Of a stretch of 60,506 nucleotides of DNA, positions 1 through 7,741 are shown one piece after another. Location of the stretch: contig NZ_VDMJ01000038.1 of the NCBI RefSeq assembly GCF_006335115.1, forward strand, positions 6,313 to 66,818, written 5' to 3'. A program made the translations under genes and the position numbers. Under the pieces are notes generated by a model. It saw only the letters and a program-made list of their open reading frames with translations, made no database searches and was not told the origin of the DNA. The DNA comes from Streptomyces sp. NP160 (GTDB lineage Bacteria; Actinomycetota; Actinomycetes; Actinomycetales; Quadrisphaeraceae). Within the stretch, counting starts at the first letter, position 1. Each line of letters opens with the position of its first letter.

Positions 1-55
1 GCCGGGACCAGCCCCTCGTCCTTGTCGCGGCGCCGCCGAGCCGGAGCCGCCGAGC

Positions 56-1474
56 TCAGGAGCGGGTCCGCGCGGGCGCCCGCCGCCTCCCGAGGGCGCG
101 GAGGCGCCGACGCCCCCCGGACCGCTCCTCGTGCCCGTAGCCGTACCCGTACCCGTACCCCGCGCTGAGGGAGCGGCGGGGCACGAACGTCAGCACGGTG
201 CCCAGCAGCCTCCCCTGGGACGCCGTGAGCCGCTCCACCGCCGCCTGGACCTGCTGGCGCTTGGCCCGGTCGTGGCGCACCACCAGGAGCGCCCCGTCGG
301 CGGCGTTGGCGAGGATCCCGGCGTCTGCCACGGGCAGCACCGGCGGCGCGTCGATGACGACGACGTCGTTCTCCGCGGCCAGCTTGGCGAGCAGCACCTC
401 CATCTGGTGCGAGCCGAGCAGCGTGGCGGGGTCCGGTGGCGTCCGCCCGGCGGCCAGCACCGACAGCGAGGGGGTGACCGAGGGCTGCAGCAGGTCCTCC
501 AGGGCAGCAGCTCCGGAGAGGACGTCGGTGAGGCCGGCCCCGCCCTCCAGCCCCAGGTACGTCGCGATCGCGGGACGGCGCAGGTCGGCGTCCACCAGCA
601 CCACCCGCTGACCCGCCTGGGCCAGGGCGATCGCGAGGTTGCAGGCGGTGGTCGACTTCCCCTCCGAGGGCGTCGCCGAGGTGACCACCACGGTCCGCGG
701 CGGCGCGTCGACGTCGACGAACCGGAGGTTGTCGCGCACCGAGCGGTACGCCTCGGCCCACAGCTGGCCAGGCTCCACCGCGGTGACGGACTCGGCGGCC
801 CTGCGGTCGGCGGTCACCACTCCCAGGGGACTCGTGCCGAGGAACTCCTGCAGCTCCTGGGCGCCGTGGACGGTGCTGTCGAGCTGGTGGCGGGCGATGG
901 CGAGGCCGAGGCCCACGAAGGCGCCGAGGAGGAGGCCGACGGCCAGGTCGGTCGACAGCCGCGGCGAGATCGGGCGGGTCGGCGCCGTGGCGGGCTCGAT
1001 GACGGTGACCTTCACCGTGGAGGCCTCGGACGGCGCCGGCCGCTCGAGGTCCTCCACCACGACGGCGAACTCGCGCGCCACCTGGTTGGCCAGCTCGGCT
1101 GCGGCGGCGCCCGTCGGTCCGGTCGCGGTGATGTTCACCAGCACGGTCCCCTCGGGGCTGGAGGCCGTGACGCGTCGCTGGAGGCTCCCCACCGACTCGC
1201 CTCCCCCGCGGGCCGCGGCGACGGGACCGAGGACCTCGGAGCTGGTGGCCACCGAGACGTAGGAGGCGACCCGCTGGAGGGTGAACTGCGAGCCCTGGAA
1301 GGCGGTGCCCGTCTGCTGGCCCGCCGAGGTGGTGACGAACGACTGCGCCGACGCCTGGTAGACGGGCTCGGTGAGCGCGGACCGGACGCCGGCCACGCCT
1401 CCGAAGACGACCATGACGACGACCACCAGCACCCAGCGCCGCCGGAGCATCACCAGGAACTCGTGCAGCGTCAC
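56..1474 (-). CDS. Wzz-type chain-length regulator fused to BY-kinase (capsular tyrosine autokinase)
   Basis: This 472-residue inner-membrane protein should control EPS chain length and autophosphorylate on tyrosine. The N-terminal Wzz-like region has two membrane segments at about residues 14-33 and 177-193 around an extracytoplasmic loop. The cytoplasmic ATPase has an intact Walker A (ATPSEGKSTT, about 267-276), a Walker A' (VLVDADLRR, about 292-300) and a Walker B (VVVIDAPP, about 371-378). The C-terminus has the expected tyrosine cluster (GYGYGYGYG, about 439-447) followed by a basic tail. The GTG start at 1474 has a GGAGGA Shine-Dalgarno. It is the last gene of the minus-strand EPS locus, downstream of the polymerase. 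The fused arrangement is common in Gram-positive bacteria and proteobacteria. The kinase assignment is firm; the polymer it controls is unknown. Confidence 0.93.
   Translation of the reverse strand: MTLHEFLVMLRRRWVLVVVVMVVFGGVAGVRSALTEPVYQASAQSFVTTSAGQQTGTAFQGSQFTLQRVASYVSVATSSEVLGPVAAARGGGESVGSLQRRVTASSPEGTVLVNITATGPTGAAAAELANQVAREFAVVVEDLERPAPSEASTVKVTVIEPATAPTRPISPRLSTDLAVGLLLGAFVGLGLAIARHQLDSTVHGAQELQEFLGTSPLGVVTADRRAAESVTAVEPGQLWAEAYRSVRDNLRFVDVDAPPRTVVVTSATPSEGKSTTACNLAIALAQAGQRVVLVDADLRRPAIATYLGLEGGAGLTDVLSGAAALEDLLQPSVTPSLSVLAAGRTPPDPATLLGSHQMEVLLAKLAAENDVVVIDAPPVLPVADAGILANAADGALLVVRHDRAKRQQVQAAVERLTASQGRLLGTVLTFVPRRSLSAGYGYGYGYGHEERSGGRRRLRALGRRRAPARTRS
134..157. repeat. Hexanucleotide tandem repeat coding the kinase tyrosine cluster
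   Basis: Four tandem units of the pattern CCCGTA (134-139, 140-145 with a leading G, 146-151, 152-157) lie inside the BY-kinase gene. On the coding strand they give four Gly-Tyr pairs. Gain or loss of a unit stays in frame and would change the number of C-terminal tyrosines. Confidence 0.75.
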
Positions 1475-1514
1475 TCGGTCCTCCAGGCGCTTTCCCCGGG
1501 GGCTCGCTACCCCC

Positions 1515-2891
1515 TCAGAGGACCATCGGCACGTGGACGCCCGCTGTTGAGCGGTCGTCCCTCCTCGGCGCCGGGGACGCAGGGCGCTCGACCCGCTCGG
1601 GCGTCAGGGACAGGCCCAGGACGAGCATGAGGAGGGCCACCGCGGGCGGCCACGTGAAGACGTCGAAGAGCATCATGGTCACGGCGCAGCACCACACCGC
1701 CGGCCTCAGCCCGGGCCGCCCGCCGGTCAGGGCCAGCAGCAGGGCCCCGAGGAGCAGTGCCAGGCCGACCAGGCCCGCCTGGGCCAGCAGGGAGACGTAC
1801 TGGTTGTCCACCGCGGTGAGCCCGTCGTTGTGCAGCAGGCCCTCCGCCGTCAGCCGGCCCACCGACCCGAAGCCGTTGCCCAGCAGGACCTCCGCGAGCC
1901 CCTGGTGCGACAGCAGCGCCTGGACCGCCACCAGAGCCCCCACCCGGTGCGTGTAGGAGCCTGACCCCGCAGCGTCGCTCACGGCGTCGCCCGCGGCGCT
2001 GAGCGCGAGGGCGACGCTGCTGGCCACGAGCGCCGCGGCGGCGTACAGGCGCAGCGGTCCCGGGCGCCGCCCGGCCCAGAGCACCAGCACCAGCACACCG
2101 AGGGCCAGGGAGGCGCGCGCGCCCGCCATCACCAGCCCCCCCACCAGCGGCAGGAGCAGCACCGCGCGGACCCGCGCGCTCACCAGCAGCGGCCCCTTCA
2201 CCAGCAGCGAGATCCCGATGAGCAGCAGCAGCCCCAGCGGCAGGGGGTGTCCGAAGGTGCCCTGGGAGCGCGTGGAGCCCGCCCCCAGGAGCTCGTTGCC
2301 GAAGGGCATCGGCGTGCCGTCCGCGTCCACCAGGGCGGACACCCAGAGGGGTCCGGGGAAGACCAGGGGCTCCAGCAGCGCGAGCAGCCCCTCGACGACC
2401 GCCAGCACGACGACCGAGGCGGCGACGGTCGCCCGCCCGCGCTCGTCGAGCTGCGCGGCGTAGCAGAAGGGGACGAGCGCGGCGACAGCGCTGACGGCCA
2501 GCCTGGTGCCCGCGCCGCTGTCCGGGCTGCCGAGGGTGGCGGCCAGGAGCACGGCGAACAGACCGAGCACCAGGGGGTTCCCCGTCGGCAGGCGCAGCCG
2601 TCCTGGTCCGAGCAGGGCTGCGACGCCGAGCGCCACCGACCCGGCGAGCACCACCCGCAGCGGCAGGCTGGACGGCAGCCGCGTCACGGGGACCGCGACC
2701 CACAGCAGCAGGGACGCGACGACGACGCGCTCCGCGCGCCGGGCGGGGTCGCCCTGCAGCACCACCGCCGCGCACGTGACCGCGACGACCAGGAGCGCCA
2801 GACCGGTGGCGGCCGTCGTGCGCCCCGCGAGGGCGACGAAGACGACGAGCAGTGCGCCGGCGAGGGCCGGCAGGAGCACCCCGGGCCTCAC
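1515..2891 (-). CDS. O-antigen ligase/polymerase-like (Wzy) membrane protein
   Basis: This is a roughly 458-residue polytopic membrane protein with about ten or more hydrophobic segments. A central hydrophilic loop contains a GTFGHPLPLG-type stretch, followed by an Arg-Ala-Ser element, as in the O-antigen ligase/Wzy superfamily. The likely role is polymerisation of lipid-linked repeat units on the outer face of the membrane. I chose the GTG at 2891, 7 nt after the stop of the upstream glycosyltransferase. An in-frame start at 2975 would overlap that gene by about 77 nt and add a non-hydrophobic stretch. It lies between the glycosyltransferases and the Wzz/kinase. Wzy families have weak sequence conservation, so polymerase versus ligase cannot be decided here. 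Confidence 0.82.
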   Translation of the reverse strand: MRPGVLLPALAGALLVVFVALAGRTTAATGLALLVVAVTCAAVVLQGDPARRAERVVVASLLLWVAVPVTRLPSSLPLRVVLAGSVALGVAALLGPGRLRLPTGNPLVLGLFAVLLAATLGSPDSGAGTRLAVSAVAALVPFCYAAQLDERGRATVAASVVVLAVVEGLLALLEPLVFPGPLWVSALVDADGTPMPFGNELLGAGSTRSQGTFGHPLPLGLLLLIGISLLVKGPLLVSARVRAVLLLPLVGGLVMAGARASLALGVLVLVLWAGRRPGPLRLYAAAALVASSVALALSAAGDAVSDAAGSGSYTHRVGALVAVQALLSHQGLAEVLLGNGFGSVGRLTAEGLLHNDGLTAVDNQYVSLLAQAGLVGLALLLGALLLALTGGRPGLRPAVWCCAVTMMLFDVFTWPPAVALLMLVLGLSLTPERVERPASPAPRRDDRSTAGVHVPMVL

Positions 2892-2898
2892 GGCCGCG

Positions 2899-3855
2899 TC
2901 ACCGCCGGTACTCCGCGTACGTGCCGCCCACGGCGCCGGCCACCATGCCCGCCCCGCGGACCGCGGTGCGGACACCGCGGGCCTGGTGCTCCGGCGAGCG
3001 CAGCAGCGTGCCGGCGGCGGCGCGCGCGCCGCCGGCGCCGATGCGCAGCGCCCCCCGGGCGACGAGCCTCGTCCAGGTGGCGGTGCGGGCCGCGCGACCG
3101 GCGGTCAGCGCCAGGCTGGTCCTGCTCCAGGAGTTGCCGCTGCGCAGCGCCCTGCGCACCACCCAGGAGGCGGTGCAGCGCTGGGCCGGGACCTGGTCGA
3201 CGACGACCGCCTCGTCGCACCAGACCAGCAGGTGGCCCGCGGCGGTGAGCTGCCGGGTGAAGAGGGTGTCCGAACCCCCGGAGGTGCCGAAGCGCTCGTC
3301 GAAGGCCAGGCCGAGCTCCCTCACCGGCGGCATGTGGAGCAGGAGGTTGTTGGTGGCCGCCGCGGGGAGCGGGCTGCCGGTCCGGTGGCGCTGGCGCACG
3401 AAGAAGCCCCCCGCCACCACCCACGGCGTCAGAGGCGCCTCGAAGGTGGAGACCACCGCCCCCGCCACGCCTGCGGCCCCCGGGTGCTCCTCGAAGGTGC
3501 GCACCAGCAGCTCGAGCCAGTGCGGCTCGGGCACCTCGTCGTCGTCGATGAAGACCAGGAGCTCCGCGGCGCCGGCGCCCTGCAGGGCCCGGTTGCGCGC
3601 GGCGGCGATGCCGGGGCGCGGCTCGTGGAGGTAGACCACCTCTCCGACCCCCGCACCGGCGGCGAAGGCCTCGACCGCGGCGCACGCGCCGGCCTCGGGG
3701 TCGTTGTCGACGACGAGGACCCCCGCACGGCGGTGCAGGGCGCCCGTCTGCTCCAGGAGCCGGGGCAGCAGCGCCAGGAGCAGGTCGGTGCGGCGGTAGG
3801 TGAGCACCGCGACGACGAGGTCGGCGGGGTGGTCTGCGGCAGGCGTGCGGGTCAC
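2899..3855 (-). CDS. Family 2 glycosyltransferase
   Basis: This 318-residue GT-A fold enzyme should transfer a sugar from a nucleotide donor to the lipid-linked EPS repeat unit at the cytoplasmic membrane. The N-terminus has the typical beta-strand VVAVLTYRR. A VVDNDPE element at about 48-54 and the metal-binding IDDDE motif at about 102-106 follow. A second acidic/aromatic region (FGTSGGSDTLF) sits near 190. The C-terminal third is Arg/Ala-rich with amphipathic helices that may associate with the membrane. The GTG start at 3855 overlaps the stop of the upstream gene by 4 nt (GTGA), so translation is probably coupled. Donor and linkage cannot be read from the sequence. Confidence 0.9.
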   Translation of the reverse strand: MTRTPAADHPADLVVAVLTYRRTDLLLALLPRLLEQTGALHRRAGVLVVDNDPEAGACAAVEAFAAGAGVGEVVYLHEPRPGIAAARNRALQGAGAAELLVFIDDDEVPEPHWLELLVRTFEEHPGAAGVAGAVVSTFEAPLTPWVVAGGFFVRQRHRTGSPLPAAATNNLLLHMPPVRELGLAFDERFGTSGGSDTLFTRQLTAAGHLLVWCDEAVVVDQVPAQRCTASWVVRRALRSGNSWSRTSLALTAGRAARTATWTRLVARGALRIGAGGARAAAGTLLRSPEHQARGVRTAVRGAGMVAGAVGGTYAEYRR

Positions 3856-4985
3856 AGGGCGCTCCTGGGCTGCGGGGTGCTGGGGCGGGCGGGCTGCGGC
3901 TCCCCGGCCACGGCGGCGAGGACCTGCGCCCGGAAGGCCGGGGAGACGGCCTCGGGGGTGAAGGTGCTCAGAGCGCGGGCTCGCGCTGCAGCTCCCCGCA
4001 GCGCCCGCACCCGCGGGTCGCGCAGCTCCGCGAGGGCCTCGGTGAGCGCGTCCACGTCACCGGGGGCGACGAGGGAGCCGGCGCCGTCGAGGGCCCACCT
4101 CAGCGGCGGCAGGTCGGAGGCGACGACGGGGCGGCCGTGCACCAGCGCGTCGACCAGCTTCACCGGGAGCTGGGCGCGGGCCCAGGTCTCGGCCAGGCTC
4201 GGCAGGGCGACGACGTCGGCGGTGGCCACGAGCTCTGCTCCGCGGGCCATGGAGGTGGTGCCCCACCAGCGCTCCCAGGGACGGGCGTCGGGCGGCTCGG
4301 GCCCGGTCACCTCCAAGCGGAAGCCGTCGCCGGCGAGGCGGGCGACGGCCTCGCGCAGCTGCTCCACGCCCTTGTGCCCGCGGGGAGACCCCACGAAGCG
4401 GACCACGGTGGTGCCGTCCGCGACGCTCTCGGCGCCAACCTCCTGGCGGGGCGGCGGCACCGAGCGCACGTGGGGCACGAGGAGCCCGCCGTACCAGTCC
4501 TGGAGCACGGGGTTGCTCACCATGACGCGCTGGGCGCGGGCCTCCCGGCGCAGCTGCACGATGCGACGGGTGTAGGGCTTGAGCAGGTAGCGGGCCACCA
4601 GCTCGTGGCGCGGGAGCCAGGTGACGCGGACCTCGTAGTCGGGGTCGTCCACGTCGAGCACGAGCGGTGTCCCCGTCGACCGGCTCGCGTCCAGGGCCAC
4701 GCCGAAGCTCGAGGGCAGCAGCTTGACGGCCACGACGACGTCGGCGGCCGAGACCTCGTCGCGCACCGCGGCCTCGCGGGCCTGCGCCGACGCTCCTCCG
4801 GCCGGGAGCACGCAGTCGGCGGCGAAGGCGTCGTCGGCCAGCGGTGACCAGATCCGCTCGCCCTTCACGCCGACCACGCGGCACGTCCACCCGAGGTGGC
4901 GCGCGAGCACCCAGAGGCAGTACGTGCGCCCCAGGGAGTTGTTGTCGAAGTTTGGCGTCACGAGGACCACGCGCAGACCGCTCAC
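3852..4985 (-). CDS. GT4-like (GT-B fold) glycosyltransferase
   Basis: A 377-residue glycosyltransferase of EPS assembly. The N-terminal Rossmann half begins VVLVTPNFDNNSLG. The C-terminal half contains a phosphate-binding type SPRGHKGVEQL region, then ATADVVALPSLAETWARAQ and LPVKLVDALVHGRPVVAS, which match the donor-binding helix of GT4 enzymes. The lysine/aspartate pattern in the last motif differs from the classical E-x7-E, so the subfamily is uncertain. The GTG start at 4985 overlaps the flippase stop by 4 nt, and its own stop overlaps the next start by 4 nt. It is part of one polycistronic run from 7614 down to 56. Confidence 0.85.
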   Translation of the reverse strand: MSGLRVVLVTPNFDNNSLGRTYCLWVLARHLGWTCRVVGVKGERIWSPLADDAFAADCVLPAGGASAQAREAAVRDEVSAADVVVAVKLLPSSFGVALDASRSTGTPLVLDVDDPDYEVRVTWLPRHELVARYLLKPYTRRIVQLRREARAQRVMVSNPVLQDWYGGLLVPHVRSVPPPRQEVGAESVADGTTVVRFVGSPRGHKGVEQLREAVARLAGDGFRLEVTGPEPPDARPWERWWGTTSMARGAELVATADVVALPSLAETWARAQLPVKLVDALVHGRPVVASDLPPLRWALDGAGSLVAPGDVDALTEALAELRDPRVRALRGAAARARALSTFTPEAVSPAFRAQVLAAVAGEPQPARPSTPQPRSAL

Positions 4986-6427
4986 CGGGCCACCTCCCTC
5001 AGGCGCGCGGTGGCGCGCTTCGCCGCCGCCGGGTGCACGACGCGCAGCGCGGCGAGGGCGACCACCACGAACACCAGCGACCCCGCGGCCAGGGTCACCA
5101 CGGTGCCCGTGAGCGCCGCCGCGACCGCCAGGTAGGCGACCGAGCCGGCGGCGGCCGCGGTGGCGGCGGGCGCCAGCGCGCGCAGCTGGGCCCCCACGGT
5201 GACGCCCGTGACGCGGCGCTGGACGGCGAGGAAGACGGGCGTCATCAGCAGGCCCGCGGTGGCGTAGCCGACGGCCACGCCGAGGATGCCGAAGGGCAGC
5301 CCGGCGACGATTCCGACCACCTGCACGCCCGTGGAGACCAGCTCGAGGCGGAGCGTGGTGCCGGCGCGCCCGAGGGCCGAGACCAGGGACGGGGTGATGT
5401 AGAAGACCGTCTCGCGCGCTCCCGCCAGGGCCAGGACCGTCATGACCGGCGCCGCGGGCGCCCAGGCCGGACCGAGGACGAGGTCGACCGCCTCCGGCGC
5501 GGCGCAGGCCACCAGGGCCATCACCGGCACCGCCAGCAGCGCCACCAGCTCGGTGCCGGCCACCAGCGCCCTCGCCACCGCCGGCGGGTCGTCCGCCATC
5601 CGCGAGAAGGCGGGGAACAGCGTGCGCTTCACGGTCTGGCCGAGGAGCTGCACCGGGATGACCAGCACCCGGTACGCCATGGCGTACTGCGCCAGGGCCT
5701 CCAGGCCGAGCACCTTGCCGACGAGCACGTTGTCGGTGTTGCGGGAGAAGTAGGCGACCGCGTTGGCGCCGAAGACGCGCGCGCTGAAGGGGAGCAGCAC
5801 CCGCAGGGGGCCCAGGGACGCGCCGGGCAGCGGTCCGCGGGCGGCGACGAGCAGCACCGCCGCCACCACCGCGTCGGTGGTGAGCACCTGCGCCAGGACC
5901 GAGGTGTAGCCGGCGCCGCTGAAGGCCGCGCCCAGGCCGACGGCCACACCGCAGACGGCCCCCGCCACGTCGCCCACCGCGACCGGGCGGAAGTCGAGCG
6001 CGCGGGAGAGCAGCGCCCGCGGGGCGACGGCCAGGGCCTTGAGCACCAGCCCGGCGCCCAGCACGCGGAACGCGAGGGACAGCTCGGGCGCCGAGAAGAA
6101 GTCCGCGAGGGCCGGAGCCAGCACCCAGGTCAGCCCCCCGAGGACCAGGGCGACGACGACGTTGAGCGTGGCGACCGCGCGCCCCGCGCCCTCCGGCAGG
6201 TCGCGGCGCTGGACGAGGGCCGCCGACAGGCCCTGGTCGAGCAGCAGCGCGGTCAGGGTGGCGTACACCGTGGCCGCGCTGACCAGCCCGAACTCCTCCG
6301 GGCCGATGATCCGCGCCAGGACCACGGCGAAGAGCACCTGCGCCAGCTGGCGCCCGAACACCGAGACGGCGCTCCACCGCGTCGCGCGCGCGGCGGTGCG
6401 GCCCGCGAAGGCGACCGGGGCGCTCAC
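4982..6427 (-). CDS. Wzx-type flippase (MOP superfamily, oligosaccharide exporter)
   Basis: A 481-residue polytopic membrane protein of the polysaccharide-transport branch of the MOP exporter superfamily. It should flip undecaprenyl-linked repeat units from the cytoplasmic to the outer face. The N-terminus shows the family pattern with FGRQLAQVLFAVVLARIIGPEEFGLV near residues 24-49. Internal hydrophobic segments recur to the end, with YFSRNTDNVLVGKVLG near the middle, typical of the WzxC/TuaB group. The GTG start at 6427 overlaps the upstream glycosyltransferase stop by 4 nt. A second flippase of the same superfamily is encoded at 53,658-55,214. Confidence 0.93.
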   Translation of the reverse strand: MSAPVAFAGRTAARATRWSAVSVFGRQLAQVLFAVVLARIIGPEEFGLVSAATVYATLTALLLDQGLSAALVQRRDLPEGAGRAVATLNVVVALVLGGLTWVLAPALADFFSAPELSLAFRVLGAGLVLKALAVAPRALLSRALDFRPVAVGDVAGAVCGVAVGLGAAFSGAGYTSVLAQVLTTDAVVAAVLLVAARGPLPGASLGPLRVLLPFSARVFGANAVAYFSRNTDNVLVGKVLGLEALAQYAMAYRVLVIPVQLLGQTVKRTLFPAFSRMADDPPAVARALVAGTELVALLAVPVMALVACAAPEAVDLVLGPAWAPAAPVMTVLALAGARETVFYITPSLVSALGRAGTTLRLELVSTGVQVVGIVAGLPFGILGVAVGYATAGLLMTPVFLAVQRRVTGVTVGAQLRALAPAATAAAAGSVAYLAVAAALTGTVVTLAAGSLVFVVVALAALRVVHPAAAKRATARLREVAR

Positions 6428-7614
6428 CGCGCTGCCACGGCGCTGGAGGGGACCCCGGCCGCCCGGGCGACCTGCTCCGCGAGGCGCTCGCGGTACCCGG
6501 CGGGGGCGTGCCGCTCGGCCGCGAGGAGCGCGTCGCGCAGGGCCTGCTCGCGCACCTCGGGCCACGCGTCGACGAGCTCGGCGACGGCGTCGGCCACGGC
6601 GACGCCGGAACCCGGGGTGACGGAGCGGCACGACGGCGAGCCGGCGACGGCCTCGAGCAGTCCGCTCGTGGCGCTGGCCACCACGGGCCGCGCTGCCAGC
6701 CTGCCCTCGACGGCGGTGTTGCCGAAGGGCTCGTCCAGGCGGGAGGGCACCAGCAGCACGTCGGCGGACGCCAGGTGGTCCCAGACGGCGTCCGAGAAGC
6801 CGTGGCGGCGCACGCGGCCGGCCAGCTCCGGCGCTGCGGCGGCGCGGTCGAGCTGCTCGACGAACCACTCGTAGCCCGGGAAGGCGCTGCCCACCACGTC
6901 GAGCTCCGCGTCGAGCCCTCGGCGGCGCAGCTCGGCAGTCGCCTCGACGGCCACGTCGACCCCCTTGCGGGAGGACAGCCGACCCACGTAGAGCAGCCGC
7001 ACCGGGCCCGTGAGCTCCTCGCGCGGTGGCACGACGGCGGCGGGGCCGGGGACGCCGTTGAGGACGACCTCGCTGCGGCGGGCGAGCCCGGGGACGGCGC
7101 GGGTGAGCACACCGAGGCTGAAGTCGCTGTTGACCACGACGCGGCGGGCCAGCAGCAGTGGCGCGTTGAGCGCCAGGCGCACGGGGGCCGGGGCGGAGGC
7201 CTCGGCCTCGTGGACGTGGACGACGACGGGGACGCGCCGCAGGGCGCCGGCGAGCAGCCAGACCGGCACGGTGAGGGTGCTGACGTAGAGGACGGCCGGG
7301 CGCTCGCGGCGCAGGAGCCGCACGAGCGCTGGCAGGCTGAGCAGGGTGCGGGCGGACAGGGCCAGCAGGCCGCGGGGGCTCATGGCCGCCTTGCGGAGGA
7401 CGGGGACGTCGAGGACCTCGACCTGCGCCCCGGCGTCCTCGAGGGCGCCGCAGAGAGGACCGGTGCCAGGCAGGACGACGACGGTCCGCCACCCGCGCTC
7501 CACCAGCGCCGCCACCGACTCCAGCAGCACCCGGTCGGAGCCGTAGAGCTCCGCGCCCGGGTGCGCCACCACCGCGGTGCGACCGCCGGGGCCGGGGTCT
7601 GTCCTGTTCGCCAC
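6424..7614 (-). CDS. GT4 family glycosyltransferase
   Basis: A 396-residue GT-B enzyme. The N-terminal domain starts TAVVAHPGAELYGSDR. The C-terminal donor-binding domain carries YVGRLSSRKGVDVAVEA, then VLLVPSRLDEPFGNTAVEG with the E-x7-E arrangement of GT4 retaining enzymes. I chose the GTG at 7614 because an AGGAGGAG Shine-Dalgarno lies 5 nt upstream. In-frame GTG at 7641 (GGAGGGG upstream) and a start at 7668 are alternatives that add 9 or 18 residues. It is the first gene of the operon that continues through the flippase, and it follows the terminator of the large secreted protein. The donor sugar is unknown. Confidence 0.9.
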   Translation of the reverse strand: MANRTDPGPGGRTAVVAHPGAELYGSDRVLLESVAALVERGWRTVVVLPGTGPLCGALEDAGAQVEVLDVPVLRKAAMSPRGLLALSARTLLSLPALVRLLRRERPAVLYVSTLTVPVWLLAGALRRVPVVVHVHEAEASAPAPVRLALNAPLLLARRVVVNSDFSLGVLTRAVPGLARRSEVVLNGVPGPAAVVPPREELTGPVRLLYVGRLSSRKGVDVAVEATAELRRRGLDAELDVVGSAFPGYEWFVEQLDRAAAAPELAGRVRRHGFSDAVWDHLASADVLLVPSRLDEPFGNTAVEGRLAARPVVASATSGLLEAVAGSPSCRSVTPGSGVAVADAVAELVDAWPEVREQALRDALLAAERHAPAGYRERLAEQVARAAGVPSSAVAAR

Positions 7615-7673
7615 GCCGTCTCCTCCTGCTGGGGTGCTCACCGGGATCAGCCCCTCCTGCGGACACATCGACA

Positions 7674-7708
7674 GGCGGGCGCCTCCGGTGAAGCCGGAAG
7701 CGCCCGCC
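7674..7708 (-). terminator. Strong hairpin terminator after the giant secreted-protein gene
   Basis: GGCGGGCGCCTCCGG (7674-7688) pairs with CCGGAAGCGCCCGCC (7694-7708) over 15 positions with a single mismatch and a 5-nt loop. It lies 34 nt after the stop of the 7,742-14,200 gene and before the start of the next operon. There is no clear U-tract, which is usual in high-GC actinobacteria. Confidence 0.75.
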
Positions 7709-7741
7709 CGCCCTCGACGGCCCAGTGCCGCCGCGGCGCCG

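Noticed and set aside
1-55. Partial gene at the left edge
   Set aside because: The 55 bases after the kinase stop show no start, stop or motif that can be assigned.
4844-6874. Long plus-strand open frame over the flippase and glycosyltransferases
   Set aside because: Composition is Arg/Gly/His-rich with no recognisable motif, and the minus strand carries a clear GT/flippase pair.
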